A stretch of DNA of 64,000 nt from Sphingobium aromaticiconvertens (GCF_037154075.1 NZ_JBANRJ010000001.1:1037501-1101500), one strand, 5' to 3'. Positions 8,572 to 17,920 are shown, counted from the first letter of the stretch. Translations and numbers: made by a program. The notes: generated by a model not told the origin, from the letters alone.

Positions 8572-9761
8572 ACGATCTGCTCTGCGCGCGTCTGTGCCTG
8601 CGCCAGCAACTGCGCAGTCGGCGCGTTACTGGTCATCGCCTGGCCCAGCATGTCATCGACGATCTGCGATATCGCCGCCAGATGCGGCGTCAAAGGCATC
8701 TGGCGGGCATGATCGTGCAGCCAGTCGAGCCGGTGGTAATAGGGGATCATGGCGTTGATGTCCGGATCGCTCCAGGTCGACCGGCGCACGCCGATAGCGC
8801 CTTCCATCGCCGTGATCCGGTCCATCGGCGCGCTGGCGCAATGGCGCAGGAAATCCCAGGCCAGCGCCTTGTGCCGCGACCCCGAACCGATGCCCAGCAC
8901 CCAGAAGACGTTGAGCGATACGCTCTGGCCGGACGGGCCAGCGGGCAGGGGAGCGACATCCACCAGCCCGCGCACCCGGCTGTCGTCGGCCGTGTCGGCA
9001 TAGGCGGCGAAACCGAACCAGTTGGCCATCAGGGCAACCTTGCCCTGCGCGAACAACATGCCCGACGCGACGCTGTCCAGCGTCCGCGCATCGGGCGCGA
9101 TCGCCCCGTCATCGGCCGCCAGCGCGCGCAGATAATCAAGCGCCGCATGGGCCGGGCCGCTGGTGAAATCCGGGCGTCCGGCCGCGTCGAACGGCTCGCC
9201 GCCCCGCGACCAGATGTGGATGCAGAAATCGTAGAAGCCGTTATGCCCATCGGGAAACAACGCCAGCACGGTTCCGTACAGATCGTCCTGCGGCCGGTGC
9301 AGCGCTCGCGCCGCCGCATGATAATCATCCCATGTCCGGGGCACGTCCAGCCCGGCGGCGTCCAGCAGGTCGCGGCGGTAGATCAGGCATTCCGGTCCGT
9401 CATGATAGGGCATCCCCCAATAGCCGCCGGCAAAGCGCTGCATGCCCGTTAGCGACGGACTCCAGGCCTGCGGAAAGTCCGGCACTGGCGCGCGTGTCAT
9501 GTGCGGCGCCAGATCCTCCAGCAGACCCGCCGCTTGCGCTTCGGCCAGCCAGTCGGTCGCCATGAAGGCGATGTCCCACGCGCCGCTGGCAAGGCCGCGC
9601 TGGCCGATGATGCTCTCATGCAGCGGATTGAGGTCCATCGGCACCGCCTCGATCGACGCATCGATGCCTGTGACCGCCAGGAAGTCGGCAAATTGTTTGA
9701 TGATGGCGCTCTCGAACGGCCCGAACCGCCGGACGGCGACGCGCAGCGTGGGGGGGGTCAT
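8568..9761 (-). CDS. Solute-binding-like protein (family 1) without signal peptide
   Basis: About 397 residues with the fold signatures of family-1 extracellular solute-binding proteins: GGYWGMPYHDGPECLIYRRD, LLDAAGLDVPRTWDDY and LNVFWVLGIGSGSRHKALAW. The protein begins directly with the first beta strand (MTPPTLRVAVRRFGPF) and has no export signal. The start is fixed by an ATGA overlap with the permease stop and there is no upstream in-frame signal segment. Family-1 proteins normally pair with MalFG-type permeases, yet this one follows an RbsC-type permease that already has its own Peripla_BP_4 partner. It may be a cytoplasmic ligand-binding protein. A second signal-less member is at 16808-17920. 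Confidence 0.8.
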   Translation of the reverse strand: MTPPTLRVAVRRFGPFESAIIKQFADFLAVTGIDASIEAVPMDLNPLHESIIGQRGLASGAWDIAFMATDWLAEAQAAGLLEDLAPHMTRAPVPDFPQAWSPSLTGMQRFAGGYWGMPYHDGPECLIYRRDLLDAAGLDVPRTWDDYHAAARALHRPQDDLYGTVLALFPDGHNGFYDFCIHIWSRGGEPFDAAGRPDFTSGPAHAALDYLRALAADDGAIAPDARTLDSVASGMLFAQGKVALMANWFGFAAYADTADDSRVRGLVDVAPLPAGPSGQSVSLNVFWVLGIGSGSRHKALAWDFLRHCASAPMDRITAMEGAIGVRRSTWSDPDINAMIPYYHRLDWLHDHARQMPLTPHLAAISQIVDDMLGQAMTSNAPTAQLLAQAQTRAEQIV

Positions 9762-10915
9762 GCCGCTGCTCCCTGTGCGGAAGGGGGTGGGGAGGTGTCG
9801 GCTTTTGCCGGACGCCGCGCCCGGCCCGCGCCCACCGTGTAGATCGCCGCCGCCGTGATCACGACGATGCCTTCGATAAGCCCCTGATAGTTGGCGCCCA
9901 GGTTGAGGATGTTGAACCCGTTGGTCAGGGTGAAAAGCAGGAAAGCGCCGACCACGGTCTTCAACACGCTGCCAGCGCCCCCCAGCAGCGATGTGCCACC
10001 CAGGATCGCGGCGGCGATCACCGTCAGTTCCGTCCCCTGCAGCGCGGTCGGGTTGATCGCTCCCAGACGGCAGCCGAACAATATCCCCGCAAAGCCCGCG
10101 GCGGCGCTGGACAGAACGAAAGCGCCGATGCGGTAGGCGTCGACATTTATGCCCGACAGCCGGGCCGCCTCCGCATTGCCGCCCACCGCATAGATGCGGC
10201 GGCCCATGACGGTGAAGCGCAGCACGAAGCCGATCAGACAGGTGAACAGTGCCAGATAGAGGACTGGCGCGGCGAGGCTGAGGCCGGGACCGGCCGCCAA
10301 AGCCACCGCGCCCAGCGCCGCGCCGCCCAGCACCGTCGGCCCGTGCCGCCGCCATGCGCCGAGCGCGAGAAGCACTCCTGCAAGGATCAGCATCGGCCAG
10401 AAGGCGGCGATGCGCGTACTCTCAAACGCCAGCATCTGCGCCAGCACCTGCGGCTGCTCGACCATCAGCGATCGCCCGTCGGTCAGGATTAACACCAGCC
10501 CCCGCACGGCGGTCAGCGTGCCCAGCGTGACGATGAAGGCGTTAATGCCGACGAACTGGACGATCGCGCCATTGAGCAGCCCGATCGCGGCGGCGGTGCA
10601 GAGCGCGGCGACGGCGGCGGGTACGAAGCCGATCTGACCCGCCAACGCAACCAGCACCGCCGCCGCCAATGCCGCCACTGACGCCACCGACAAGTCAAAG
10701 GCGCCGGTGATCAGCATCACCGTCATGGCAACACCCATGATGCCGACCAGCGCAGCCTGATAGGCGATATTGCCCAGATTCTGGCCGCTGATATAGGCGG
10801 GCAGGCCGCGGTTGGCGGCGATCGCGGCCAACACCGCGATCAGCAGCGCCAACGCATAATAGACGCCGGCTTCGCGCAATCCGAAGATGCGACGCCAGTC
10901 GGTAGGGGCGGTCAT
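9758..10915 (-). CDS. Sugar ABC transporter permease (RbsC/BPD_transp_2 family)
   Basis: Inner-membrane permease of 385 residues with about ten hydrophobic segments. It carries the family features FDLSVASVAALAA in the second third and the late EGIVVITAAAIY segment. GGNAEAARLSGINVDAYRI is the conserved cytoplasmic loop that contacts the ATPase. It probably forms a homodimer. The gene overlaps its ATPase and the following gene by ATGA. It resembles ribose, galactose and rhamnose-type importers, and the neighbours suggest a pentose or deoxyhexose substrate. Confidence 0.92.
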   Translation of the reverse strand: MTAPTDWRRIFGLREAGVYYALALLIAVLAAIAANRGLPAYISGQNLGNIAYQAALVGIMGVAMTVMLITGAFDLSVASVAALAAAVLVALAGQIGFVPAAVAALCTAAAIGLLNGAIVQFVGINAFIVTLGTLTAVRGLVLILTDGRSLMVEQPQVLAQMLAFESTRIAAFWPMLILAGVLLALGAWRRHGPTVLGGAALGAVALAAGPGLSLAAPVLYLALFTCLIGFVLRFTVMGRRIYAVGGNAEAARLSGINVDAYRIGAFVLSSAAAGFAGILFGCRLGAINPTALQGTELTVIAAAILGGTSLLGGAGSVLKTVVGAFLLFTLTNGFNILNLGANYQGLIEGIVVITAAAIYTVGAGRARRPAKADTSPPPSAQGAAA

Positions 10916-12405
10916 GGGGCAACTCCCTGAACAGGATCGGGCCGACGTCCGCCGCCGGCGATGAGGAGGAGGTCGGCTTCGTCCACGCGGTCAGGATCGA
11001 CGTCGGCGACCACATGGCCGTCGCGCATCACCAATATGCGGTCGCAGATAGCGATCAGCTCGGCAAATTCGGACGAAACCAGCAAGACCGGGAGGCCGTC
11101 GTCGGCCAGTGAACGGATCAGCCGCAATATGTCGGTGCGCGCGCCGATGTCGATCCCGGCGGTCGGCTCGTCCAGCATCAACACACGCGTGCGCGGCTTC
11201 AGCCATTTGGCGATCACCACCTTCTGCGCGTTGCCGCCTGACAGATCGGTCGGCAGGGCGTCTATATCCTTCGCCCGGATCGCCAGTTGCGCGACCGCTT
11301 CGGCGGCGTGTGCGCGTTCGTCGCGCGATGGCTTTATGAACCCGCCGGGGTCGGCCAGCGCGATATTGTCGGCCAGCGACAGCAACGGGACATAGCCCTG
11401 TTTCGCCCGATCCTCCGGCACCAGCGCCAATCCGGCAGCGACTGCCTCGTCGGTGCGATGCAGGACGGATTGTTTGTCGACCAGCACCGTGCCGGTGGCA
11501 TCGCGATCAGCGCCGAAAATGGCATGCAGCAATTCGCTGCGTCCCGATCCCAGCAGGCCCGCCAAGCCGATAATCTCGCCTGCGCGCAACATGAAGCTGG
11601 TGGGAGCCAGCCGCCCCGGCGCGGCCAGATCGCGCACCTCCAATATGGCGTCGCCGAAGGCGCGCTTATGGCCGTCGCGCTGCAGGGCCTGCACCGCGCG
11701 CCCGGCAATGGCGTCGGCCACGGCCTTTTCACTGAGCTGCGCGGTCGGCGCGTTCAGGACCGCCCGACCGTCGCGCAGGACCGTGACGCAATCGGTCAGG
11801 GCGATGATCTCGTCGATGAAGTGGGAAATGAACAGCACCGTCCGGCCCTCTGCCTTCAACCGGCGAATGGTGGCATAGACATTGTCGCGCTCATGGCCTG
11901 CGAGCGAAGCGGTCGGCTCGTCCATGATGATGAGTTGCGCATCGGCCGCCAGCGCCTGAACGATGGCGACCATCTGCCGCTTGCCGATCGGCAGGTCGGC
12001 GACCAGCCCATCAAGCGGAAAGGGGTTGCCCAGATCGTCGACGATGGCCTGCACATGATCCCGCGCGACCAGATCGCGACGCCACAGGCCGGAACGGTCG
12101 AGCTGGATATTCTCGATCGCGGACAGGGTCGGGACCAGCGGTACATGCTGGTAGATGGTGGCGATGCCCGCCGCCCTGGGTGCGGCGGGGCCGGTCCACG
12201 TGACGGGCGCGCCCTGCCATTCCATCCGGCCGTCGCTGGGTTGCAGGGCGCCCGCCAATATTTTGATCAGCGTCGACTTGCCCGCGCCGTTGGCGCCCAG
12301 CAGGCCATGGACCGTGCCCGGCGCGACGGTCATGTCGACGCCCTTCAGCGCGGCGGTGCCGTTGGGGTAGGTCTTGGCCAGCCCCTGCAGGGTCAGGATG
12401 GGCAT
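10912..12405 (-). CDS. Sugar ABC transporter ATP-binding protein (RbsA/MglA/XylG type)
   Basis: Tandem ATPase of about 497 residues with two nucleotide-binding domains. The first has Walker A GANGAGKSTL and Walker B LIIMDEPTAS. The second has the degenerate Walker A GLLGSGRSEL usual for this family, the signature LSGGNAQKV, and Walker B VLMLDEPTAGID. The ATG at 12405 forms a TGATG overlap with the preceding stop. An ATG two codons earlier (12411) is also possible. It energises the permease encoded directly downstream. Confidence 0.93.
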   Translation of the reverse strand: MPILTLQGLAKTYPNGTAALKGVDMTVAPGTVHGLLGANGAGKSTLIKILAGALQPSDGRMEWQGAPVTWTGPAAPRAAGIATIYQHVPLVPTLSAIENIQLDRSGLWRRDLVARDHVQAIVDDLGNPFPLDGLVADLPIGKRQMVAIVQALAADAQLIIMDEPTASLAGHERDNVYATIRRLKAEGRTVLFISHFIDEIIALTDCVTVLRDGRAVLNAPTAQLSEKAVADAIAGRAVQALQRDGHKRAFGDAILEVRDLAAPGRLAPTSFMLRAGEIIGLAGLLGSGRSELLHAIFGADRDATGTVLVDKQSVLHRTDEAVAAGLALVPEDRAKQGYVPLLSLADNIALADPGGFIKPSRDERAHAAEAVAQLAIRAKDIDALPTDLSGGNAQKVVIAKWLKPRTRVLMLDEPTAGIDIGARTDILRLIRSLADDGLPVLLVSSEFAELIAICDRILVMRDGHVVADVDPDRVDEADLLLIAGGGRRPDPVQGVAP

Positions 12406-13424
12406 CACCATTGGCCGACACACGCATCGACATTGGCGCGGGTGACGGCGGGGATGGGATAGGTCAGAAAACGGTCGCCTCCTGCCTTTGCGCCGTTGGC
12501 GGCGCGATGCAGCGCGGCGAAGGCAAGCGCGCCCAACGCTTCTGGCTTGAAACAGACGGTGCCGTCCACGGCCCCGGCCTTGATCGACGCGATCGCCAGC
12601 CGCGATCCGCCGACCCCGATGAGCCGCGCCTTCGACCCGGCGGCGCGCACCGCGCGGGCGCATCCGATCACCATGTCGTCGGCCTCATTGAAGATCAGGT
12701 CGATCCGGGGTTGGGCGGTCAGGATATTCTGGCAGGCCGCCTCGCCCCCCTGCGACGACCAGTTGCCGGGTTGAGAGGCCATAATGCGATAGAGGATGCC
12801 CGCCTTGTCCAGCGCCTGCCGGAACCCGCGCGCCCTTTGTTCGACTTCCGGGAAACCGGCGGCGCCCTCGATTACCGCTATCCGTGCCGGTCGGCCGGTC
12901 GGCAGCAGGCGCGCGGCGAGCTGGCCGGCCGCTTCGCCCGCCGTCACCTCGTCCTGCGATACCAGCGCGGTCAGCCCCGGATAGACGTCGCGCACCGATC
13001 GTTTGCGCGGATCGCCGATCAGTGCTGCGACCGACACGACCGGAATCGCCTGCCGCCCGATGCGGTCGACCCAGCCCTGCGCCACTACGGAATCGATCGG
13101 CATGATCGCGATGCCTTTGGCGCGCTGGGCGATCAGGTCGTCAATATCATTGGCCTGCTTTTGTACGTCGCCCTTGGCGTCAAGCACGACCGCCATAGCG
13201 CCCGCGCGCGCGGCGGCGTTGCTGAATCCCTTGGCGATGGCGGCGGCGAATGGATAGCTGAGGCCCACGGTGGACAGGCCGTACCGGTCCCCGCCGACCT
13301 GCACAGGGGGGGAGGCGGGGCGGCCCGCCTGCACCGTCTGCCGCACCGCGATGAGCGATGCGCCCGCGATCAGCAGGACGACCAGCGACAGCGCGCGCAG
13401 GACATGACGGCTCCGCAATATCAT
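12405..13424 (-). CDS. Periplasmic sugar-binding protein (Peripla_BP_4, RbsB-like)
   Basis: About 339 residues. A hydrophobic export segment (VLRALSLVVLLIAGASLIA) precedes a LacI/RbsB-type binding fold: GLSYPFAAAIAKGFSNAA, then AQRAKGIAIMPIDS, VSQDEVTAGEAAGQLAA, IAVIEGAAGFPEVEQRARGF and IDLIFNEADDMVIG. It is the canonical partner of the ATPase and permease that follow. The start is ATG at 13424, five bases after the MaoC stop. The ligand is unknown. Confidence 0.9.
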   Translation of the reverse strand: MILRSRHVLRALSLVVLLIAGASLIAVRQTVQAGRPASPPVQVGGDRYGLSTVGLSYPFAAAIAKGFSNAAARAGAMAVVLDAKGDVQKQANDIDDLIAQRAKGIAIMPIDSVVAQGWVDRIGRQAIPVVSVAALIGDPRKRSVRDVYPGLTALVSQDEVTAGEAAGQLAARLLPTGRPARIAVIEGAAGFPEVEQRARGFRQALDKAGILYRIMASQPGNWSSQGGEAACQNILTAQPRIDLIFNEADDMVIGCARAVRAAGSKARLIGVGGSRLAIASIKAGAVDGTVCFKPEALGALAFAALHRAANGAKAGGDRFLTYPIPAVTRANVDACVGQW

Positions 13425-13428
13425 GGTT

Positions 13429-13881
13429 TCAGGCGGCCGCGTCGCGCCGCAGGACCAGATACAGATGCTCGCACGCCAGCACGGTTTCGTCGCGCTGGTT
13501 GCGGATGTCGACCGCTTCGGTGACGACGCCATGGTCGATCCGCTTGGCGTGGTCGCGCTTGTCGGCGATGCGGGTGATCGTGTGGATCGTGTCGCCGATA
13601 TGGACCGGGCGGATGAAGCGCAGCCGGTCATAGCCATAGGACATGGCATGGGGGTTGATGACCGTGGCGGTCAGGCCGATGCCGATGCTGAAGATCATCG
13701 TGCCATGGGCGATCCGCTGGCCGATATCCTGTGTCGCGCACCAGTGGGCATCCATATGGTGCGGGAAGAAATCGCCGGTATGGCCAGCATGGACGACGAA
13801 ATCGGTTTCGGTGATCGTGCGGCCGAAGCTCCGGCGTTCCGACCCGATATCATAGTCCTCGAAATACTGTTCCACGATCAT
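13429..13881 (-). CDS. MaoC-family (R)-specific enoyl-CoA hydratase/dehydratase
   Basis: Hot-dog-fold protein of 150 residues. The MaoC hydratase motif region is present as [11 protein letters not shown], where the expected catalytic Asp/His pair can be placed. [17 protein letters not shown] is the conserved helix, and [17 protein letters not shown] is the terminal strand pair. It would hydrate or dehydrate a CoA thioester. The gene overlaps the interrupted CoA-transferase by ATGA and precedes the ABC importer by four bases, so an imported acid is probably activated to a CoA ester and processed here. The substrate is unknown. Confidence 0.85.
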   Translation of the reverse strand: MIVEQYFEDYDIGSERRSFGRTITETDFVVHAGHTGDFFPHHMDAHWCATQDIGQRIAHGTMIFSIGIGLTATVINPHAMSYGYDRLRFIRPVHIGDTIHTITRIADKRDHAKRIDHGVVTEAVDIRNQRDETVLACEHLYLVLRRDAAA

Positions 13882-14327
13882 GCGGCACCTGTGATGTCTG
13901 ACTGGATGGCCTGGCTGTCGGCGCCCAGTCGGGGCGCCGCGCGTTCGTTCTTGATGATCCGGCCATCGATGCGAATGGGGCAGCGGGTCAGCGACAGGGA
14001 CGCGCCATCAGGCGACGTGACGGACTGCACCGCGTCCAGCGCGGCAAAGCCGGGGTCGGCGATCAGCGTTGGCCAGTCCAGCACCGGCGCGGCCCAGATG
14101 CCGGCAGGTTCGAGCCGCGACAGCCAGTGGGCGGTGGATTGGCCAACGAGATGATCGCGCAGCCGCGCCTTGATCGCGTCGCGATCCGCGAACCAGCGGT
14201 TTGGCGCGAAATCGGTCAGATCGGCGCAGTCGATCAGCGCGCCCAGCCGGTCGACCGGCGCCATGGCCAGCGCCATATGGCCGTCCGCCGTCCGATAGAT
14301 GCCATAGGGCGCGGCCAGATAGCCCGC
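13878..14327 (-). pseudogene. CaiB/BaiF CoA-transferase, C-terminal part (IS-interrupted)
   Basis: C-terminal 150 codons of a class III CoA-transferase. It resumes at KAGYLAAPYGIYRTADGH, which matches the equivalent segment of the intact paralogue at 17920-19068 (YLAAPYGVYRTRDGW). It continues through WLSRLEPAGIWAAPVLDWPT to the end. The N-terminal part lies at 15975-16703 beyond an IS1380-family element. A GTG just inside the insertion could start a truncated product, but this would lack the CoA-binding Rossmann domain and the catalytic Asp. Confidence 0.85.
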
Positions 14328-14345
14328 CTTATTCACCAAAAGTGT

Positions 14346-15843
14346 CCTGAAGGGTTGGCGGGAGTGGCGTAAGCCTCTGATCTGAATTAGGAACTGGGTG
14401 TCTAAGCCGAACCTGCCGCAGGGCAGAAAATGCCACGGGCCACACCCGCCATGAACGATGATATCGCAAGCTCATTTGGATTCCCAGCAGTCGGCCGCAA
14501 GAAAATCACAGCTGCGTTCGACGGTGGCCGGCTTACCTCGGATGGCGGTGTTCTACTGCTTGCACAGGCCGAGCGCGCGATGGGGATTTGCCAGCGCCTG
14601 GCGGCTTGTATTGCCGATCCGCGCGATCCAGCGCGGGTGATCCATCGCCTGGATGACATTCTGCGTGCCCGTGTGTTCGCGATTGCGTGCGGCTATGAGG
14701 ATGCCGATGATCTCGATGCTCTGCGCGACGATCCAGGCTTCCGCCTGGCGCTCGGCAAGCTGCCGGAATCGGGCGCGGGGCTGGCCAGCCAACCGACGAT
14801 GAGCCGGTGGGAAAATGCACCGACTACGCGCGAACTGGCCAGCATGATGGCCGCGATGATCGACATCTACTGCGCCAGCTATCCCGCCCCTCCGACAGCG
14901 GTCACGCTGGATATCGACGACACGTGCGACGTCGTGCATGGCTATCAACAGCTCTCGTTCTGGAACGGGCATCATGGGGAGCGCTGCTTCCTACCGATCC
15001 ATATCTACGACACCGCGACCGGCAGGCCGGTGGCCATGCTGCTGCGCACAGGCAAGACGCCTTCTGGAAAGGAGGCGGCGGGGCACATCCGACGCCTGGT
15101 GCGTCACCTGCGCCGTAATTGGCCCGATACCCACATCACTATCCGCGGCGACGGGCACTATGGTCGACCCGAGGTCATGGCCTACTGCGATGCGGCCCGC
15201 GTCGATTACGTGTTCGGCCTGCCCACCAATTCAGCGCTGCGCGCCGATCCCGCCATTGTTGCGGTCGCCGATGCCTGCGCGGTCAAGCGCGCCCAGCGTC
15301 AGTGTCCCGTCCTGCGCAACTATGCCGAGACCCGCTATGGGGCAAAGACCTGGAAGTGCCAGCGTCGCGTCGTTGCACGGATCGAGGCCAGCACGCTGGG
15401 CATGGACATCCGCTATGTCGTCACCTCGTTGGCAACAGGATCGGCCGAGCACATCTACGACACGCTCTACTGCGCGCGTGGTCAGGCCGAGAACCTGATC
15501 AAGCGCCACAAGTCCCAGCTCGCCAGCGACCGAACCTCGTGCCGCTCGGCCAATGCCAATCAGATGCGCCTGATACTGCACACTGCCGCATACTGGCTGC
15601 TATGGCGCATCCAGCAGGCGATGCCCAGGACCGCTGCTCTGGCAAGCGCGGAGTTTACCACCTTGCGCCTGCGGCTGCTCAAGGTCGCTGCGCGCGTCGT
15701 AGAAAGTGCTAGCCGCATCCGCATTGCCTTCGCTTCCGCCTGTCCGGATGCCGACCTGTTCCGCGCCCTCGTTCTCCGGCTGAAGCCTGCGCCGACGTAG
15801 CCCATGCGGCAGCGCCGCAGAACTCCGAGCCCAGCCCTTCAAC
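14346..15843 (+). mobile_element. IS1380-family insertion sequence
   Basis: An element of about 1.5 kb carries one transposase gene. Candidate terminal repeats are CCTGAAGGGTTGGC at 14346-14359 and the complement of 15830-15843 (GTTGAAGGGCTGGG), matching at 10 of 14 positions with a shared GAAGGG core. No clean short target duplication is visible next to these ends. A second, outer inverted pair CTTATTCAC (14328-14336 and complement of 15955-15963) would give about 1.64 kb. The exact boundaries are therefore unresolved. Confidence 0.75.
14430..15800 (+). CDS. IS1380-family DDE transposase
   Basis: Transposase of 456 residues. The start [23 protein letters not shown] and ERAMG are typical of the IS1380 N-terminus. 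The catalytic DDE acids can be placed at [19 protein letters not shown] and in the C-terminal [15 protein letters not shown] signature (Glu of EN). A WLL-type hydrophobic segment near residue 390 and a basic C-terminus are also typical. The frame is intact, so the element may be active. Start ATG 14430 is used; ATG at 14451 is an alternative. Confidence 0.95.
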   Translation: MPRATPAMNDDIASSFGFPAVGRKKITAAFDGGRLTSDGGVLLLAQAERAMGICQRLAACIADPRDPARVIHRLDDILRARVFAIACGYEDADDLDALRDDPGFRLALGKLPESGAGLASQPTMSRWENAPTTRELASMMAAMIDIYCASYPAPPTAVTLDIDDTCDVVHGYQQLSFWNGHHGERCFLPIHIYDTATGRPVAMLLRTGKTPSGKEAAGHIRRLVRHLRRNWPDTHITIRGDGHYGRPEVMAYCDAARVDYVFGLPTNSALRADPAIVAVADACAVKRAQRQCPVLRNYAETRYGAKTWKCQRRVVARIEASTLGMDIRYVVTSLATGSAEHIYDTLYCARGQAENLIKRHKSQLASDRTSCRSANANQMRLILHTAAYWLLWRIQQAMPRTAALASAEFTTLRLRLLKVAARVVESASRIRIAFASACPDADLFRALVLRLKPAPT

Positions 15844-15974
15844 CCGAAAAGCCCATCAATCCGAATGCGGTGAAACAAACGCCAGCGATGCCGGTCGTCC
15901 GCGCAATACAGCCAGCCGCAGCAAATGCCCAGAGCGGGCCCGAAACCGAGCGTCGTGAATAAGAGAGGATAGAG
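15844..15974. other. Unexplained segment between IS end and CoA-transferase break
   Basis: About 130 bases separate the inner IS repeat from the last recognisable CoA-transferase codon. The minus strand stays open here and reads a segment with [14 protein letters not shown] and [17 protein letters not shown], unlike either side. It contains GTGAATAAG at 15955-15963, the inverse of CTTATTCAC at 14328. It may be the outer part of the element or the remains of an earlier insertion. Confidence 0.4.
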
Positions 15975-16703
15975 GTTGGCATTGGCCACCGCGCTACGCT
16001 GGGGCATGTCGCCCCCGCGATTGAGATAAACAGCCAGATGCTCGAATTGCAGGTCGATGGCGGTTTCGATCAGGCTCACATCGACGCGCCCGCCTTCGCC
16101 AGTCACGCCCCGGCGCACCAGCAGGGCAAGGATGCCCTGCACCAGTTGCGCGCCCGCCATCATGTCGGTGATGGACAGCCCGGCGGGGATGGGCGGTCCG
16201 TCGCCATTCCCCGTCAGCCAGGCGATGCCCGACAGCGATTGGACCAGCAGGTCCTGCCCCGGCCGGTCGCGCCATGGTCCTTCCGGGCCATAACCACTGA
16301 CCCCGGCATAGACGAGGCGCGGATTGACGGCGCTGACCTGATCCCAGCCCAGCCCCAGCCGGTCCATGATGCCGGGGCGAAAATTGTGGATCAGCACATC
16401 GGCGCGCGCCACCAACCGCAGCACCATCGCCAGATCGTCGGCGTCCTTCAGGTCGGCGGTCAGGCTCTGCTTGCCCCGGTTGATGGCATGAAACAACGCG
16501 CTGTCCCGATCGAACGCCAGGTCGGCAAGGTAGAGATTGCGGCTGGCGTCGCCGCCGTCGGGCCGTTCCACCTTGATGACCCGCGCGCCCAGATCGCCCA
16601 GCCGCAGTGCTGCCGAAGGTCCAGCCAGAAACTGGCTGAAATCCAGGATCGTCACGCCTTCCAGGGGAAGGGACATCGGTCGATCGCTGTTGCCCGCTGA
16701 CAA
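15975..16703 (-). pseudogene. CaiB/BaiF CoA-transferase, N-terminal part (IS-interrupted)
   Basis: First 243 codons of a class III CoA-transferase: [44 protein letters not shown] and [12 protein letters not shown]. The catalytic Asp is in [10 protein letters not shown]. Homology stops after SAVANAN, where the insertion begins. The likely start is TTG at 16703, backed by GAGAGGGTGG just upstream; an ATG at 16676 lacks such a site. It is first in the long minus-strand operon, so the insertion probably reduces or reroutes transcription of everything to 5085. It is closest in the window to the protein at 17920-19068. Confidence 0.85.
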
Positions 16704-16718
16704 AAAACCACCCTCTCA

Positions 16719-16751
16719 AAAATATTTGTCATTTAATATGATATTTGTTCA
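16719..16751. promoter_or_regulatory. AT-rich operator-like region between divergent CoA-transferase operons
   Basis: The 104-base divergent gap holds AATATTTGTCATTTAATATG followed by ATATTTGTTC. It resembles the ATTTGTCATATGAAT-type element in the palindrome at 58760-58799 and, more weakly, the ATAATACATATTAT motif class. It could serve both operons. This is a weak member of the set. Confidence 0.35.
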
Positions 16752-16807
16752 GGCTATGGATACGGCCATAGTGAGTCAACAGATTTCGTGGCCGGGAGAG
16801 AGTATCT

Positions 16808-17920
16808 GTGCGAGGCATGACATGGGACCATCCGCGCGGTTATGATCCGCTGGCGGCGGCCACGCGCGAATGGCGGGCGCAGACCGGGCAGGACATCCAG
16901 TGGGATCGCCGCTCGCTGCAGGATTTCGAGACATTTTCGGTCGAGGAACTGGCGCGTCAATATGATCTGATCGTGATCGATCATCCCCATGTCGGGCAGG
17001 TCGCCGACGCCGGATGCCTGCTGGCGCTCGATACAGTCTGCGATCCCGCGTCGCTGGCCGCCATCGCCGCCGGGTCGGTCGGCGCCTCCTTTCCCAGCTA
17101 TCACTGGAAGGACCATCAATGGGCGCTGCCGATCGATGCGGCGACGCAGGTGCAGTCCTGGGTGCCGGGCAGGTTGCCGGGGCCGGTGACGACATGGGAT
17201 GCGGTGATGGCCCTTGCCGGGGCGGGAGGGATCGCGCTCGCCCTGCGCCCGCCCCATTCACTGATGTCGCTCTTCACCCTGTGCGGGCTTCAGGGACTGA
17301 CCCTCGACGTGACGGGGGTGGACCTTTTCCCACCCGAAGCGCGGCTTGCCTATCAGCGCCTGTCGCAACTGGTCGCGCTGCTCGATCCGCAGGCCTATGA
17401 TCAGGACCCGATCGCCGTGCTGGAGGCGATGGGCGAGGCGCGATCCCGCATTGCGGCGTCGCCGCTGATCTACGGTTATGTCAGCTATGCGCTGGAGGAT
17501 TTCCGCGACACGCGCATCGCCTTCCACGACCTGCCCCTCGTCGGTGCGGCCGGTCCCGCCGGATCGGCGCTGGGCGGCACCGGCATTGCGGTTTCGGCTA
17601 ATAGCGAACACCGGGACGAAGCCGCCGCCTTCGCCCTGTGGGTCGCGAGCGGTCCCATCCAGACGCGCGTCTATGCGCCATCTGGCGGTCAGCCCGGTCA
17701 TGCGCAGGCGTGGGAGGATGCGGCGCTCAACCGCCAGACTATGGATTTCTACACCGCCACACGTGCGACGTTGGACGGGGCCTGGCTGCGGCCGCGCCAT
17801 GCGGGCTATATGGGTTTTCAGCAGCAGGCATCTGATCGCCTCAATGACGCCCTGCGTGGTGGCGAGGATGCGGACGGGACGATCGCCGCGCTGAACCGGC
17901 TGTACCGGGCCAGCCTTTGA
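16808..17920 (+). CDS. Signal-less solute-binding-like protein coupled to CoA-transferase
   Basis: About 370 residues, beginning with MRGMTWDHPRGYDPLAAATR, i.e. at the first strand of a family-1 solute-binding fold with no signal peptide. Later features are QYDLIVIDHPHVG, HWKDHQWALPIDAATQ (the usual YGLPYxxD-like element), FHDLPLVGAAGPAG and GGTGIAVSANSEHRDEAAAFALW. The stop overlaps the start of a CaiB/BaiF CoA-transferase (TGATG), implying translational coupling and perhaps a complex. With no export signal it should be cytoplasmic, so transport is an unlikely role; sensing or presenting an acyl substrate is possible. Function is unknown. Confidence 0.75.
   Translation: MRGMTWDHPRGYDPLAAATREWRAQTGQDIQWDRRSLQDFETFSVEELARQYDLIVIDHPHVGQVADAGCLLALDTVCDPASLAAIAAGSVGASFPSYHWKDHQWALPIDAATQVQSWVPGRLPGPVTTWDAVMALAGAGGIALALRPPHSLMSLFTLCGLQGLTLDVTGVDLFPPEARLAYQRLSQLVALLDPQAYDQDPIAVLEAMGEARSRIAASPLIYGYVSYALEDFRDTRIAFHDLPLVGAAGPAGSALGGTGIAVSANSEHRDEAAAFALWVASGPIQTRVYAPSGGQPGHAQAWEDAALNRQTMDFYTATRATLDGAWLRPRHAGYMGFQQQASDRLNDALRGGEDADGTIAALNRLYRASL

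Noticed and set aside
9762..10355. N-terminal extension of the solute-binding-like gene at 8568
   Set aside because: The extension lies inside the permease gene and reads Arg/Gly-rich nonsense. The ATGA overlap at 9761 gives the natural start.
14340..15850. Target-site duplication for the IS1380 element
   Set aside because: AAAAG occurs near both inner ends but at different distances from the repeats, so it is not a convincing duplication.
15600..15974. Continuous minus-strand reading of the CoA-transferase frame into the IS
   Set aside because: Sequence after SAVANAN does not resemble any CoA-transferase and runs antisense through the transposase.
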